From Paraphysomonas bandaiensis (taxonomy: Eukaryota; Chrysophyceae), in assembly GCA_965644295.1 (NCBI GenBank), contig CBFFRP010000655.1, positions 18,792 through 82,791 of the forward strand: DNA of 64,000 nucleotides. The letters run 5' to 3'. The notes under the pieces were generated by a model that saw only the letters and a list, made by a program, of their open reading frames with translations, searched no databases and was not told where the DNA came from. The position numbers were made by a program, and so were the translations under genes. Positions within the stretch are counted from its first letter, which is position 1. The number at the start of each line of letters is the position of its first letter. Positions 1-11,559 of this stretch are shown one piece after another.

Positions 1-1399
1 TTCAAGACTCACATCCAGGGTTAGTAAGTTAGTTTTTTGTGAAAGAGTCCTTATTTTTATGTCATAGATGTACATGTACGACTTGGCTCAACAGCACAAA
101 GCTATTATGGTCAACGTTGAACACCGATTCTATGGAGAGAGCTACCCTACTGCTGACATGAGCACTGAAAATCTTGCATATTTGTCATCACAGCAGGGTC
201 TTGCCGGTATGTTGAAGGACTGATGATTAGTAGTATGTCTAATGTATGTCCTGTTTCTGTTTGTGCAGACTTGGCCCGCATTATCCCCCATGTCAAGAAG
301 CAGTACAACACTGAATCGAGCACCGTAGTTACTGTCGGTGGATCCTATCCGGGCAACATGGCTGCTTGGTTTAAGCTGAAGTATCCTCATGTGAGTTGGT
401 TTGAATGTGTTGGTACGTCAGTTACAATTGTCTAGGTGACTGCCGGGTCCATTGCCTCATCCGCTCCCCTCATTGCCAAGGCCAATTTTGAGGAGTACAT
501 GGAAGTTGTTGGAGATGCTCTGGTTTACTTTTCAGGACAGCAGTGCTTTGATGCCTTTACGGCAGCTGCTGAGGATGTTGCTAAACTTTCTAGCCAGGGC
601 CCCGGGTCGGAGGGTTATTCCCAGCTGGAAAAGGATTTTAAGACATGCTCACCTATGCAGAGCACTCGCGATCTTGCTATTCTACTTTCGGACCTTATGG
701 GCAACATTCAGGGCACTGTGCAGTATAACAACGAGCACAATGGTGTCATGAACGTGACGGACATTTGTGCCACCATGCTGACCCCCGGCAAATCTCCTTA
801 TGACAACTTCGTTGCTTTGAGCGCAGACTTCCTTGCTTCCTGCGGACTTGAATGTGAAGACGCCTCTTGGAAGGATACTATCGCATATCTATCTGCCATT
901 CAAAAGGATCCTGACAATAATGGGCGACCATGGACTTACCAGACATGCAATGAGTTTGGTTATTATCAGACAACTGACTCCAAGAACCAGCCATTCCACA
1001 GCTGGACAGAACTCAACATGGACTTCTATCGCGATATGTGTTATGAGTCTTTTGATGGTTGGAAGTCAGATCCCCAGACGGAGTGGATGAACGAGGTGTA
1101 CGGTGATATTCACATTGATGGTACTGATATCATCTTCCCGGCAGGTGCGCTACACCCATCATTATATATATGTCATGTCATAATACTGCGCCTATTTTAC
1201 ATCAGGCACGATTGACCCTTGGCACGCTCTTGGCATAACCAACAGTACCCCTCCTCTTCCTCAGCCCACCGAGAAGGAACTCTACATTCTTGGTACTGCC
1301 CATTGCAACGATCTTTACGCCCCGGCTAACTCAGATCCCCAATCTCTTACTGATGCTCGGGCAGTTATCGCTGATCAGGTTGCCTTGTGGGTCGCTTAG
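1..1399 (+). CDS. Serine carboxypeptidase, peptidase family S28 (5' partial)
   Basis: Family S28 enzymes (lysosomal Pro-Xaa carboxypeptidase, dipeptidyl-peptidase II, thymus-specific protease) are alpha/beta-hydrolase serine peptidases that cleave after proline, usually in lysosomes or outside the cell. Exons read 68-206, 269-390, 436-1144 and 1206-1399, with introns 207-268, 391-435 and 1145-1205; all joins keep frame. The exon before 68 starts outside the window and its boundary near position 20 is unclear. Family motifs are present in order: VEHRFYGES, the nucleophile GGSYPG followed by AAWFKLKYPH, SIASSAP, YQTCNEFGYYQT, the catalytic Asp in TIDPWHALG and the catalytic His in GTAHCNDLY. 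The full triad is intact, so the enzyme should be active. The stop is TAG at 1397-1399. The signal peptide expected for the family would lie upstream of the window. Which S28 subfamily it belongs to cannot be told from this fragment. Confidence 0.93.
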
Positions 1400-2119
1400 A
1401 AACTCTTGGAAAGAGTTAAATGTGTATGGTAGTATATAATTGCCAATGTTAGATTCTATGGATAGCGAGAATATTCATATTGTTAGCTGTCTGTCGGCTC
1501 TTGCTGCGCAAGATAAATACCGTATTGGTTATCAGCCCTAAGCACGCACTGTGAGCGAATCATATCTGGCGGGTAATATAATAATGTAAAGCCGTTGTTA
1601 TACATGTTACACGCACGCCTAGCTAGCTCGGGTGGAGGGTGGAGGGTGGACACTCACCACCACTCCGAAGTTTTTCAAAAGCATTTTGCGAATAAATGCA
1701 ATATAAATAACGGGAAACGTGCGATAGTTTGCTGGAACTATGAAATAACTGAATGTCTAGCATTACACAGGGTAAAATAACACGCTTCTCTTAGTCTTAT
1801 TGTCATTGTACAGAATACATCATTAATTTATTTGGCTCCATCACATGTAATACGTAATACACAATACTCGGTTACAGTCGTTGATAGAATTAAAGGAAAA
1901 ATAGTGTGTGTTCATTTTTATCTTGCAATTTGGCTGTATAAGAGTTAAAGTTTACTGCAGATTAATTATAAATTATAATAGTATAATCTATGGCTCGAGG
2001 GTATAGAGTATAAAGAAGTGCAAAACGAGCAAAACCCATAATCAAAACAGGAGAATTACCAATGTTTACACACATACTGCGTACGAATGAGGTACATACG
2101 TTTAAATCAATGTTATTTT
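1400..2119. other. Intergenic region, AT-rich
   Basis: This is the spacer between two convergent genes, so it should hold both 3' UTRs. A small direct duplication (ggtggagggt) lies near 1630. The short reading frames show no codon or domain signal, and I see no RNA gene. Confidence 0.6.
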
Positions 2120-3488
2120 TCATCTTCTATCATCCCCTCTTCTCCCACTCCAATTATCTCTGCTCCTGCTGTTTCTATCTCTTGATCTGCTGTGTTTTCT
2201 ATACCTTCGATATTCTCTCTCTCTATCATTCTCCCTAGACCTATCACTACGCCTCCTGCTTCGCTCTCTGCTCCTTTTTCGGCTCCTTCCCACGCTCCTT
2301 TCTCTGGACCGGTATCTACTACTGCCTTCCCGTTCTCGATCCCTAGACCTGTCTCTTCCATTTTTTCTATAGCTTCCCCTCTCTGATGATGTCTCCTCAC
2401 TCTTCCCTCGATCCCCATCATCCACTAGATTAGTAGAAGAACGCGTGTCTTCAGAGAGACCTTTTTCTAGTGAGTCTTCAATGGCTGCCTCCGTATTGAG
2501 ATCATCGGAGATATATTCTGCTTCACAGAGGGGTTCAATCCATTCCAACTGCCGAATATATACATCACAATAATACAACGTATGACGGAACTATAGAACC
2601 TTAGGTAAACTATATAGTTTTTGTATTTCACTCCCAATCTGTTTTATCGTAGAAAGATCCGCATCAAAAATCTGCCACCATTCTGTCCCTTCTTCTGTTG
2701 GTAGTCCTACATTCAAGTCAATCGCTGAAAGTCTCACGGCAGCACAGGCCAATAGATGAGATCCAAATCGAAGGGATAAGTCCGTACGCATGCTATCATT
2801 CAGATATCCCCAGGCGCGTTGTGCCAGATCCTCCGAGCCGTTCAGAACACGAATATAATACAGGAGATATTTATGGGGGTGATCGATGATATTATAAAAA
2901 GAGAAGCCGAGTTCTTTCAGAATAATTCGTTCGACTGCAATCAATTCTGCTCGGACAAATATTATAATTAAGAAACTTTAACACTGTTAGCATACCATTC
3001 TTCCACATTGTATATCTCTCCCCCCCAATTTCAAAGGAAAGTCGACGAAGTTTTCGCCTCGACATATATATGTGGTTGTACACTATGAGAATCTGTACAC
3101 AGTGAGACATGCTCTGAAGTATATAACAATTCACACACCTCACGAAGAACTTTAGGAGACTCTTCAACTTTAGACGCAAGTAATAAACATCCCATTGCAA
3201 CAGTGAATACATCATACCGATTCAATGATTTTCTGTTATGAATATGAGCATTATATAGATATGTATGTATGTATGTATGAATTACCTGAAATAAAATCTC
3301 TGTAATAAATTTTGTGCTGTTGTAATAACAACTTGAGACAACTGTAACATAATTCCTCCTTCTTGAATTAATTCACTTCCAAATACTCTGTGTATGTATT
3401 CAACATCAGCAGTGATCCCATCAGTGAGTGATGGCGATGGAGATGATAATATATCCACAGGAAGTAATCCATTACCAGTTTGATACAT
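2120..3488 (-). CDS. CCNL: Cyclin L (two cyclin boxes plus RS domain)
   Basis: L-type cyclins partner CDK11/CDK12-type kinases in nuclear speckles and link transcription to pre-mRNA splicing. Five exons (3488-3286, 3232-3135, 3082-2996, 2946-2600, 2548-2120) join in frame to 387 residues. The first cyclin box shows GSELIQEGGIMLQLSQVV and AMGCLLLASKVEESPKVLREV. The linker and second box show ERIILKELGF, YLNDSMRTDLSLRF and ACAAVRLSAI, close to animal cyclin L. The tail (from about 2420 down) is an Arg-Ser/Arg-Asp rich domain, which separates cyclin L from cyclins K and T. For intron 2, donor 3134 and acceptor 3083 were chosen because they restore the conserved REVLYNHIYMSRRK stretch; the exact donor is the least certain join. 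Upstream of the ATG at 3488 I see no further coding sequence, so the N-terminus is short compared with animal homologues. Confidence 0.93.
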
Positions 3489-4941
3489 ATGGAACGATAT
3501 GATAACTTAAAATAGATAGAAAATATCAATTCTTACTTCAGGTAACATATAGAGAGGTATGTGTGCAGTGCTGATATATATATGTATGCACAGCCAGCTC
3601 TCTTAACTGCATGGACCACAACTGCTGCTGTATATGCATATACATGCAGAGTGTAGCAGTATAATGCTGATTTCCATATATAAAATAATGGAAATATAGA
3701 AAAGTCCAATTTTATTTATTTTCATACTAAAAAACCACGAAAAGGATAATGAAATCTAAATATCTAGATATCTTTATCATGCATGTGGTGGCGGATATTA
3801 AGTATTGAAATGCATAGTACTTAATCTTGTTTCAAAAGTAACTTGATAGATGAAGACTGGAGCTTGGAAGCTGTGACATGTCGTTAGGTGTCAGTTGAGA
3901 GAATCGTCGAGTGATCTGTAGCTCCTCTTCATATATAGCAACGAGTATTCACATCACTACTACTGCTTTTTTTGTATGTTTTCAACTCATCTTACGGAAG
4001 GATCAGCAGAGTGATTGCATGCTCGCCTTCAGTCGTACAGTGCATATCATTTCTTCTTTTAATTCAATGCAGAAATATTTATGTTAAAAATAGAGTAATC
4101 AACTTTCTCTTACTGCAATCAAATTTTTGTAATTGTTTTCTTAGTTGCAAATCATTAACATAGGATAGAACTGCACTGTTAGTTGGAATATATAATATTC
4201 GAACCATTCTACTTTCACCTTCCCCGTTGCATTCAGTACGTCTATAGTGGACTCTTTATTTAATTTAAATGATGTGCAAATGCCACAACCCTCATAGCCT
4301 GTTAGAATGCATGTAGTAGTGCTGAAATGCAACATATGACTGCAACAAGGTGTCGAATATATACCAATTGCACCTGCTACAAACACTTATATGTACGGCC
4401 TGAATTTTCATCGAACAAGAGTGGCGGCTATAACAACAAGAGCAAATCGCTTATTCAAAGGATGAAAGAACGCTTAGATTAATACACTAAATCAAGGAAT
4501 GTGCATGTCAGTATGTTACTAGCAGCACAGATCTTCAGTCTTCGTACAACTACAAGATGTAAATCACCAATAAAGAGTGTGTAACACATCACCATGACAT
4601 ATATATATCCCAATTTCGTTTAGCTACATATATATATAACACACGTTGTCATCTGTATCTATATATCGCTGGGGCGAAAAATGTACCCCTTAAGAAAGCA
4701 GTGAAGGTACATCCACCATTATCACTTCCAAACGTCATCTACTCCCCGTTAGAAATCTATGTCTAAACCTCCAAGACAAAGGCTTATTCGATGGGTATAG
4801 TGAGTTTTCAGCACTGGTAACAACCGTGAGGTAAATCCTTTAACAGAAGGAAGTCGCTATCTCAGCTAGGTCTTTTCCACGTTGTTTCCTGCGTTATTTC
4901 ATTGTGGTAGTATACCTGATTGATTAAGTTTAAGTTGCTAG
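3489..4941. other. Intergenic region, no supported gene
   Basis: Upstream region of the cyclin L gene and downstream region of the EF-hand gene. It is AT-rich with several TATATA runs (for example near 4600-4640). Reading frames of 60-80 codons on both strands (3972-4163, 4141-4386) are Cys/Leu/Ile-rich without domain features and are treated as chance. Confidence 0.55.
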
Positions 4942-6325
4942 CTACGAAATTCTGTCACTGACCTCTTTATCAGCGCAACGCTTCTCTACCCACCCTTCAG
5001 GCAGAGGTTTTGAACCACGGAGAGTGCCGCCCTTTTCTTCTGGACTTGTTTTGTGCTTATTTTTTCTTTTCTTCTTCCCGATATTTTTTCCTTCATCATC
5101 GTCTCCTTCTGATGTAGATCCTATTTTTACTCCTGACTTATTGAAGATAGACACCTTCCGATCAAACACAGATGATTTACGTAATCCTGTCTTTACATCG
5201 TGCCTCAAATCTGGCTTTGCGATCATAGTCAAGCTCTTGCGCCTGCGCCTTCTTCTGGGCAAGTCCAACACTTCAGAAAGTTCAGGCACCCCAATGTTTG
5301 AACTCTCAGATTCACTAGTGGTAGAATTTTTCGCTGCTGTGGTAATACGCAGGTTACAGTGACGCAATATTAGTCAACCGACAGCAGAAACAACAGAAAT
5401 GTGACGTACTACTACCAACATCATACAATCATACAATAAAATAAATATTTGCTAATATATTCAGACATAACTGACCACTGGCTTCCTTCAAATCTGCAAA
5501 ATCGCCACTCGCATAAGCTCCTGCTCTACTCGGGTTGGTGTATATTCGTTTTTGCAGTAACTCTAATAAGGTGCTCTTTCGCTTAGCAGTGACGTGCTTC
5601 TTCCTGGAATTGGCTGCATTAACCTGTCGCAAGGTTTTAAGATGCTTGATGCGAATTTCTTCAACAGTTTTCTGCAGGACAGCGATAGAGCTCATTTCGC
5701 TGTACATAGAATGATTCGCCCTGGTTGCTGTGAGAGCCATCCAGAAATGTTCACCTATGATTCTACGCCTAAGCTGTCCCTGGAGTTCATTCACGGGGAT
5801 AATCATAGTAGGATGACTTTTAGCGAGGGCAATAAACTTTTTCTGTGAGTAGGTATCTGTACTCGTTTGGAGGTTCGATTGCAGATGTATTAGCACTCGC
5901 TGGCGAAGTGATTTCTTTGTATGTATGGCATTCATTAATTCTATCACCTCCTGAGCCTCAATGTAACCACACTTTCGACGGTCATAGAGGTAAAACACTA
6001 ATGTACTAATGAGAGATTTCTGAACAGTTAAAAAGTTCCAAATCGCGATTACATATTCAAGAAAGTTTAAATAGCCGCCCTTTTGAACCCCAAACAGACC
6101 AAACAGAAACATGTTAAAACTCGTCATCTCTATTTTGAAATAATTTAAGAATTCATCCATTCTAATGGTATTTGTACTGTTTGAATCCATGTCAGAGAAG
6201 GCAGTGAATAAGGTGTCCATTGTATCCTTTGTCATGCCCAGTGTATACAGCAATGAGGCTGATTCCTGAGAGCGTCCGAATATAAGATCATCAGTGGTAA
6301 ACTCTATGGATAGAGAACAACCCAT
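4942..6325 (-). CDS. EF-hand protein with N-terminal lipid-anchor motif
   Basis: Two exons (6325-5476 and 5336-4942; intron of 139 nt) give 414 residues. The protein starts MGCSLS, a good N-myristoylation site (Gly2, Ser6) with a neighbouring Cys3 that could be palmitoylated, so membrane attachment is likely. Two EF-hand-like loops are visible: DSNSTNTIRMDE (acidic at 1, Ile at 8, Glu at 12) and DRRKCGYIEAQE (Gly at 6, Ile at 8, Glu at 12, but basic residues at 2-4, so calcium binding there is doubtful). The middle has amphipathic helices and a basic stretch (SRKKHVTAKRKSTLLELLQK). The last exon is low complexity with a Lys/Arg-rich run (PRRRRRRKS, GKKKRKNKHK). It resembles calcineurin-B-like calcium sensors in layout, but no specific family is recognised. 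The acceptor has a tandem cagcag, so one Ala could be alternatively included. Confidence 0.72.
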
Positions 6326-8252
6326 TTGCTTGAGTGGTTATGAAGATATCAGCCCAGCTGAACGTAATTCTATGTGTGGACTTCTCTCTGTATGTATGAT
6401 ATCAGTTACTGGTATGTATGTATGGCAGATGTCGTACACGTTCTTTCCTCTGTACATATACAACATAGACGTCCAGGAATGTACCGCTGTATATGTGTAC
6501 CGGTATATTTAGTCGTGTACTTATACACTATACTGTGGCAGTGTACACGGTGTGGGCTGGGGGGCTGCGATTGCAATAGATATGGATCCAGATATGCATG
6601 TGTCCACTCTAGCACTTGCAGTTAATCCAACCTATACTCATACATACATGGATAAATCGAGTCAGTAAGGATTTAGATCAGTAGCAGATGCTATATTAGG
6701 AAGTTTTTCAGTGGTCATTATACGTCGTACTCTATTGAGACAATTTCACCTCTATCGACAAGTGCATGTGGCTGTTGAGGGCACTATGACACTAGACACT
6801 TTACGGTCTAGTCTATTGTACAGTGTAAGTAGTTGGGCTTGAACATTACTTTGTGTTCATGATTGTGTAAAGTGACCGTTATCTATCACTGTTGTCCCAG
6901 TCATGGACTCAATGTATATGTAGCGTTGTCTATCGTCCAGTACAGTCGATATTTTATATAAATTTCAGTGTCAAAAGTTATATTGTGAATGTCAGGACTA
7001 TAGATCATGTCTTCTTTTCTGATTTATATATTGTTATGCTCCCTCAACAAAGTCGGACTCGCACCTTTGGGGATAAGTACCGGAGAGATTCTCTCTGGGA
7101 AACTAACGTGAGCCGCAAACATAGTCAGCAGATATTGTTCTGCCCACTCATAGCCGACTGCTTGTGTGGTACAAGGGACACCAATAAGTGTCACTTGTGT
7201 AGACGTCTTTGGGCCCTGACGAATAAACAGGCATCCGGAAATGGGCCCACCACAAGGGCATCCGGGACAGGGCCCACCTCAAGGGTTAATGGGCTGCCTG
7301 CTAAAGTCAAGCATCCGTGTTGTTCACCTTAAGGACTCAGAACGGAAGTGGTTGCACCTTGGTGCTTGCGGCGACGCACAAGCAGCTTTCGTAGCGTTAA
7401 ATAGTAGGATAATAGAGTTTGTACTGATTAGTTACGGGTAGAGGTCTAACAAGGTTGACTAGCAGTCATCTAGCTACTAAATTGGTGCAGGCTTTTAACG
7501 CCTATTGCTAAATAAAAGACTTTCAATAATATTGTTATGCTCGAAACGAAGTTTTGTCAAGTGTCTTGATAAGATCGCAAGCGGTTAGTAGTCATGAGTA
7601 CACAATAAAATAATATTAATTAAAACTGAAAAAAAGGTACAATGCTGAAATACATATTCAGTCTGCTTTGTGTCAATACGTCAATAGTATTAGCACAGCA
7701 CTCTACTAGCACACTAGTACTATAGTTCTTCAACGCTCTCGACAATAGATGCAGCTATTATTGGAATAATATTTCTAATCTGTAGTTACTTATCATTTGT
7801 TACTTAATACCTTCATATGTTATATATTCCGCTCTATGAAAAAATATATCCTAAAACTATATGTGCACTCGGAATCCGGCGACAACGCCTACAGCTTTCT
7901 TGACTAATGTGGAGACAACTACATCAATATCTATTCGATTTCATACAAGCTAAAGAATGAGAATTTTTCTGTAAACTCCTCACTCTTGAAACCTATGATA
8001 CATGGACAGTGAGAGGGTATTGTGTGTCTATGATCATTATTACAGTATCGCAAGTAAACGTCAAGTCCCTCTAATACTCAATATCACGTGAAGACATCAC
8101 TCTAAACATATTAGTACACAAGTTCTTACACCGCATACTAAATAAATTAATAATACCTACTTATCATAATACACACGCACAAAGTAGACTACAATATATC
8201 TAGCTGCTGGTACATATAACAAAACAACACACCACTTTAATAGAGCCGAAAC
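6326..8252. other. Intergenic region with a dispersed-repeat copy
   Basis: No supported gene. Part of it (about 7035-7520) is less AT-rich than the flanks, contains a duplicated Pro-Gln-Gly-type coding-like stretch (7235-7300), and shares sequence with 14640-14760 on the other strand. It looks like the relic of a mobile element. The remaining DNA is AT-rich and featureless to me. Confidence 0.5.
7340..7425 (+). repeat. Dispersed repeat, copy A
   Basis: The stretch with ttgcaccttggtgcttgcgg and, about 25 bases on, agcgttaaatagtagg matches the reverse complement of about 14655-14745 almost base for base, including an acaagcagcttt block between them. The preceding ttaaggactcagaa also has a diverged counterpart there. 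Two inverted copies about 7 kb apart indicate a dispersed, probably transposon-derived family. No terminal repeats or intact protein could be found. Confidence 0.6.
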
Positions 8253-8495
8253 TCATCTTAGCTTCATTGACAGTGCCGACTCAAGTGTGGGGCGGTTTTT
8301 AGGTGCGAAAAATACCCGGGCCCCATAGTCAATTATATTGTCAGGTTTAACTCGCAATACCTCTGATTTAAACATTGTCAGAATCACGTTAAGTTCAGGA
8401 TGTTCTCTAATATAAGCCTCCCGAGCCAAAAACTCATCATCACAGGTCCAGATAGTTTCTTTGGAGCAACTCTCACTATTCTGGTTGCTGGTCAT
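8253..8495 (-). CDS. Small RIIa (dimerisation-docking) domain protein
   Basis: An 80-residue single-exon protein starting MTSNQNSESC. Residues about 25-65 carry the pattern of the RIIa/Dpy-30 dimerisation-docking fold: AYIREHPELNVILTMF, then SEVLRVKPDNIIDYGARVFF. RIIa domains form a four-helix X-type dimer that grips amphipathic helices. Stand-alone small versions (RIIAD1/ROPN1-like) are typical of cilia and flagella, for example radial spokes. The ATG at 8495 was preferred over an in-frame ATG at 8552 because the extra residues would be a hydrophobic run (LIRYIYTQIYF) not found in the family. The axonemal role is inferred from family; the domain call rests on pattern recognition. Confidence 0.72.
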   Translation of the reverse strand: MTSNQNSESCSKETIWTCDDEFLAREAYIREHPELNVILTMFKSEVLRVKPDNIIDYGARVFFAPKNRPTLESALSMKLR

Positions 8496-9695
8496 ATCAA
8501 AACAACACAAGAAAGTAAAGTAGATCTGTGTGTATATATATCTAATCAACAAGGAAAGCCTACAGCTCCACTCAGTTAAGGATACAATTGAACTCTATGG
8601 GAGGCAGTTGTGACACCCTGTGAGGAAGATAAACAGTGTTAATGTCTGACTATACGGAGTTGGATAGAGTTCTGTTAGCTAGTGTATATATGAGATAGAC
8701 GTGCTGTGTACATGTATATATAACTGACTGTTGATGTATACAGCAGCATACAGCATGTACCTATGTACGGTATACGTATATTATACTGCACGAATACGTG
8801 TATACATCCACTGTTGTACATATGGATATGTACTGCTGTATGGTGTATATGGACACAGCCACGTACATATCTAGTGGTAGATATATATGGACACACTGGC
8901 CCTGTGTGTACACATACATTCATATATGTATGTATACTATGGATGAGATCTATATTTAGTCAATGGTAAGCAAGAGGAAAAGAAAGCCACCTTCCGTGAA
9001 GGATGTGAAGGTGATGATACTGGAGGGTGTGTGTATGATGTATGACATAAAGCGATAGAGGGATACTGCTCTGTATAATCAACACATACAGCCAGTGACT
9101 CTCTGCTGCGATATATACAATGAAAACTAGATGTGGTTAGTGAGATGGATAATGAGATTAAGGCTTTACAGAGTTGTATTTTATGGGTTCGTTATCCTAA
9201 ACGAGTAATCCAGATGAAACGGAAGGCAATACAGACATAGAAATACTCCTCATATGAAGCAGTGACTTGTGTGTTGAATCAAGTTAAAGAAAGATTCGTG
9301 AAATTATAGCCAGTAAGTTATTAGACAAAGTGAGCCAGAGCTAGTGGAATGATGTTGTAGAGATTTCTAATGTGTATCATCATTGATTACAAGTAACACA
9401 ATATTTGGAGTACTTTAATAGTTCAATTGCTTTCAAAACTACTACAATATTTTAAAATTTAAACGCATTTAGAAACTGTAGAGCGTAGAATCAAGAGAAT
9501 TGTACAAATCTCAGAGTTGCAACTAATGCAATATATGCTGAGCTTTAAATGGTGCAAGGAGAACTTGATGTGAAGCACTTAAAGGCATCAAACACTTACC
9601 AACATCTACGAGAATACAAGTAACTTCCTGAAGAATTACTACTATATGTTGTGATATATTATGCAATTTACATACAAATATGGGAACATCTATAT
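8496..9695. other. Intergenic region, no supported gene
   Basis: Rich in TATA/TGTA dinucleotide-like runs (8680-8940), which create spurious reading frames on both strands. A short Lys/Arg-rich frame at 8962 is too short and too decayed to name. The rest is AT-rich. Confidence 0.5.
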
Positions 9696-10985
9696 TTAGA
9701 ATATCATTTCCTCTGGTGGGGATGCAAAATGAGATTGCTCTACATTTTCTAGGAGATGCTTATAGAGGCGAGAATATTTAAACCCAAATGGAATCGTGAT
9801 GATAGGTCTCCGTCGTAATTTTCTTGAACTACTTTTTCCAATGTCATCAGTACCGTCCTTACTTTTAGCATTATCCGATGATCCGCTAATAATAGACAAT
9901 CCATCGTCATTGGATTCATATGTAATATATTCCACGAGATAGGGTTGTTTACTTGCACTTCCACCTCCCGAAATCGTACTACCGTCTATAATAACTATGA
10001 CCTTACTCCAACCCCTAAAAGTAAAATTTAACAGGGGGCCGAATTCAATCATAAACTTTCTAAGTTTGCCGAGAACCTCCAGTTCCTTCGAAGGAGAGGG
10101 TGAGCCCCGGACCATCACATTGCCGTTGGAAATGAACCGATCCACCTCAAGCAGGGTGACTGCCTCGCGCTCGGTCATGGACCCCCTATGACCTCTGCTA
10201 CTATTGCTGTGTGAATTGAATATACTAGCTAATCTAGAATGATTATCCCGTTTTCCCCATCTGGCAAGGCTGTCCCTTTCTGCAGCATGTTCCTGCAGTC
10301 GCTCCAATGCCATTTTCTCCTGCTGTTTCATTAGATTCTCACTGGCAGCTCTGCTCGATGTAGTAGTCCTCTTTGCAAACCCAGCTCGTGCAACCCATTC
10401 ACTCTGTTGGTCCATTGTTCGGCTCCGACGCTTCCTAGTTTGCGGTATTTCTTCCACTTCTTCGGTGTCCGCGTCCGTATTAGAATTACCATCATACCAC
10501 GGGTTACGGAGACCTGCAGACACTAATAAATCCCCAATATTTATTAAGAGGCGGTCAATAGCGGAAGAAGCTGTGCTGTGGCCCAGTGACTGTCTAGAAG
10601 ATAGGTGCATCGGTGTCCTGAAGCTCTTTGCAATTCGACGCACATTAGTTTCGTTACCATCACTAGACTCTGCTTCACTTGTAACTTTCTCTTTGACATA
10701 AAACACAAATGAATACGATGTCGGAAGAGGCTTTGTAACATCAAGACTACCGCGTCTTTCCAACGTGTCCACCATAGTCTGGGCTGTGTCTGCTAATTCG
10801 TTCAAAGACTGTAGAAATTTTAAATTCGCGTTCTTCACATCAGCAGTGCTCGAAGAAAACAAGTCAGGATGAATGAGTTTCACAAACGGAGACAAATTGC
10901 GTCGTATAGAAGTTGATGCTTGTCTAATCAACTGTGGCTTCGAGAGATTTCCACGACTGCATACATACAGAGACGACAACATCAC
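9696..10985 (-). CDS. TCAIM-like mitochondrial protein (DUF4460/DUF4461 type)
   Basis: A single-exon protein of 429 residues. The N-terminus (MMLSSLYVCSRGNLSKPQ, then RQASTSIRRNLS) is rich in Arg/Ser with no acidic residues, as expected for a mitochondrial targeting peptide. Next comes SPFVKLIHPDLFSS followed by NLKFLQSLNELADTAQ. This is the hallmark of the J-domain-like DUF4460 region of animal TCAIM (T-cell activation inhibitor, mitochondrial), where HPD/HPDLF sits between helices. The middle is charged and probably disordered (DTEEVEEIPQTRKRRSR). The C-terminal third, with SNGNVMVRG then LGKLRKFMIEFG, resembles DUF4461. Biochemical function is not known for the family. It lies divergently from the PH-domain gene, with 574 bp between the starts. 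The family assignment is from memory of the motif, not a search. Confidence 0.75.
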   Translation of the reverse strand: MMLSSLYVCSRGNLSKPQLIRQASTSIRRNLSPFVKLIHPDLFSSSTADVKNANLKFLQSLNELADTAQTMVDTLERRGSLDVTKPLPTSYSFVFYVKEKVTSEAESSDGNETNVRRIAKSFRTPMHLSSRQSLGHSTASSAIDRLLINIGDLLVSAGLRNPWYDGNSNTDADTEEVEEIPQTRKRRSRTMDQQSEWVARAGFAKRTTTSSRAASENLMKQQEKMALERLQEHAAERDSLARWGKRDNHSRLASIFNSHSNSSRGHRGSMTEREAVTLLEVDRFISNGNVMVRGSPSPSKELEVLGKLRKFMIEFGPLLNFTFRGWSKVIVIIDGSTISGGGSASKQPYLVEYITYESNDDGLSIISGSSDNAKSKDGTDDIGKSSSRKLRRRPIITIPFGFKYSRLYKHLLENVEQSHFASPPEEMIF

Positions 10986-11559
10986 ACTAACAACTGAGAG
11001 GACAAACCGATAAAACTATTAATCTAACTGAAAAGTGCTTTATTTCACGACAGATCATCGATCAGCTAGCATGATGAATGGTGGGAATTATCGTTAATGC
11101 ATAACAGACAACAACGCCAGTAGAGTGAGAGGAATAGACAAGCCGACAATGAAGACAACCATCCACTCACCGTACACTTATAGTACAACCATAAATTACA
11201 GTAAATTCTAGTTTTTAGATACCTTTTTCTACAAGTTTTTGTATAATTTTAGATTTAGAGTCTAGAATTTCTGAAATGTGGGATTTTTATAGGAGGTTGG
11301 CACACATTATTGAAAAAGCATATGAAAAAACAAAAAACGAAACTGAAATATATAACGTTTAAAGATACCTTTTTGTAGTGCATATAATTACCACAAAAAT
11401 TTCGCATAGAAGATACACAAACGATCAGTTGAGATGATAGCATGATATCATAACAGCGTACACATACATACATGCATACATACATACATATATATAGCTC
11501 ACTATATCTCCACAGTCAGCAGCTAGCCTCAGTATCTTACCTTTACATATTTTATAAAG
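10986..11559. other. Divergent intergenic/promoter region
   Basis: Contains the 5' regions of the TCAIM-like gene (-) and the PH-domain gene (+). It is AT-rich, with an ATAC/ACAT microsatellite at about 11460-11490 just upstream of the + gene. No defined promoter element can be named. Confidence 0.5.

Noticed and set aside
3083-3108. 26-nt intron in the cyclin L gene
   Set aside because: Splicing from 3134 instead gives a 52-nt intron, typical here, and restores conserved cyclin L sequence.
6892-7332. 146-codon plus-strand ORF
   Set aside because: Composition and lack of domains argue against a gene; part of it overlaps the dispersed repeat.
7861-7920. Short similarity to 32360-32395 (caacgcctacarctttc)
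   Set aside because: About 18 matching bases without extension; could be chance in a 64-kb window.
8962-9060. Possible start of a pogo/CENP-B-like transposase (a Lys/Arg-rich start followed by PPSVKDVKVMILE)
   Set aside because: Only about 30 codons before a stop and no downstream catalytic motif, so the resemblance is too weak.
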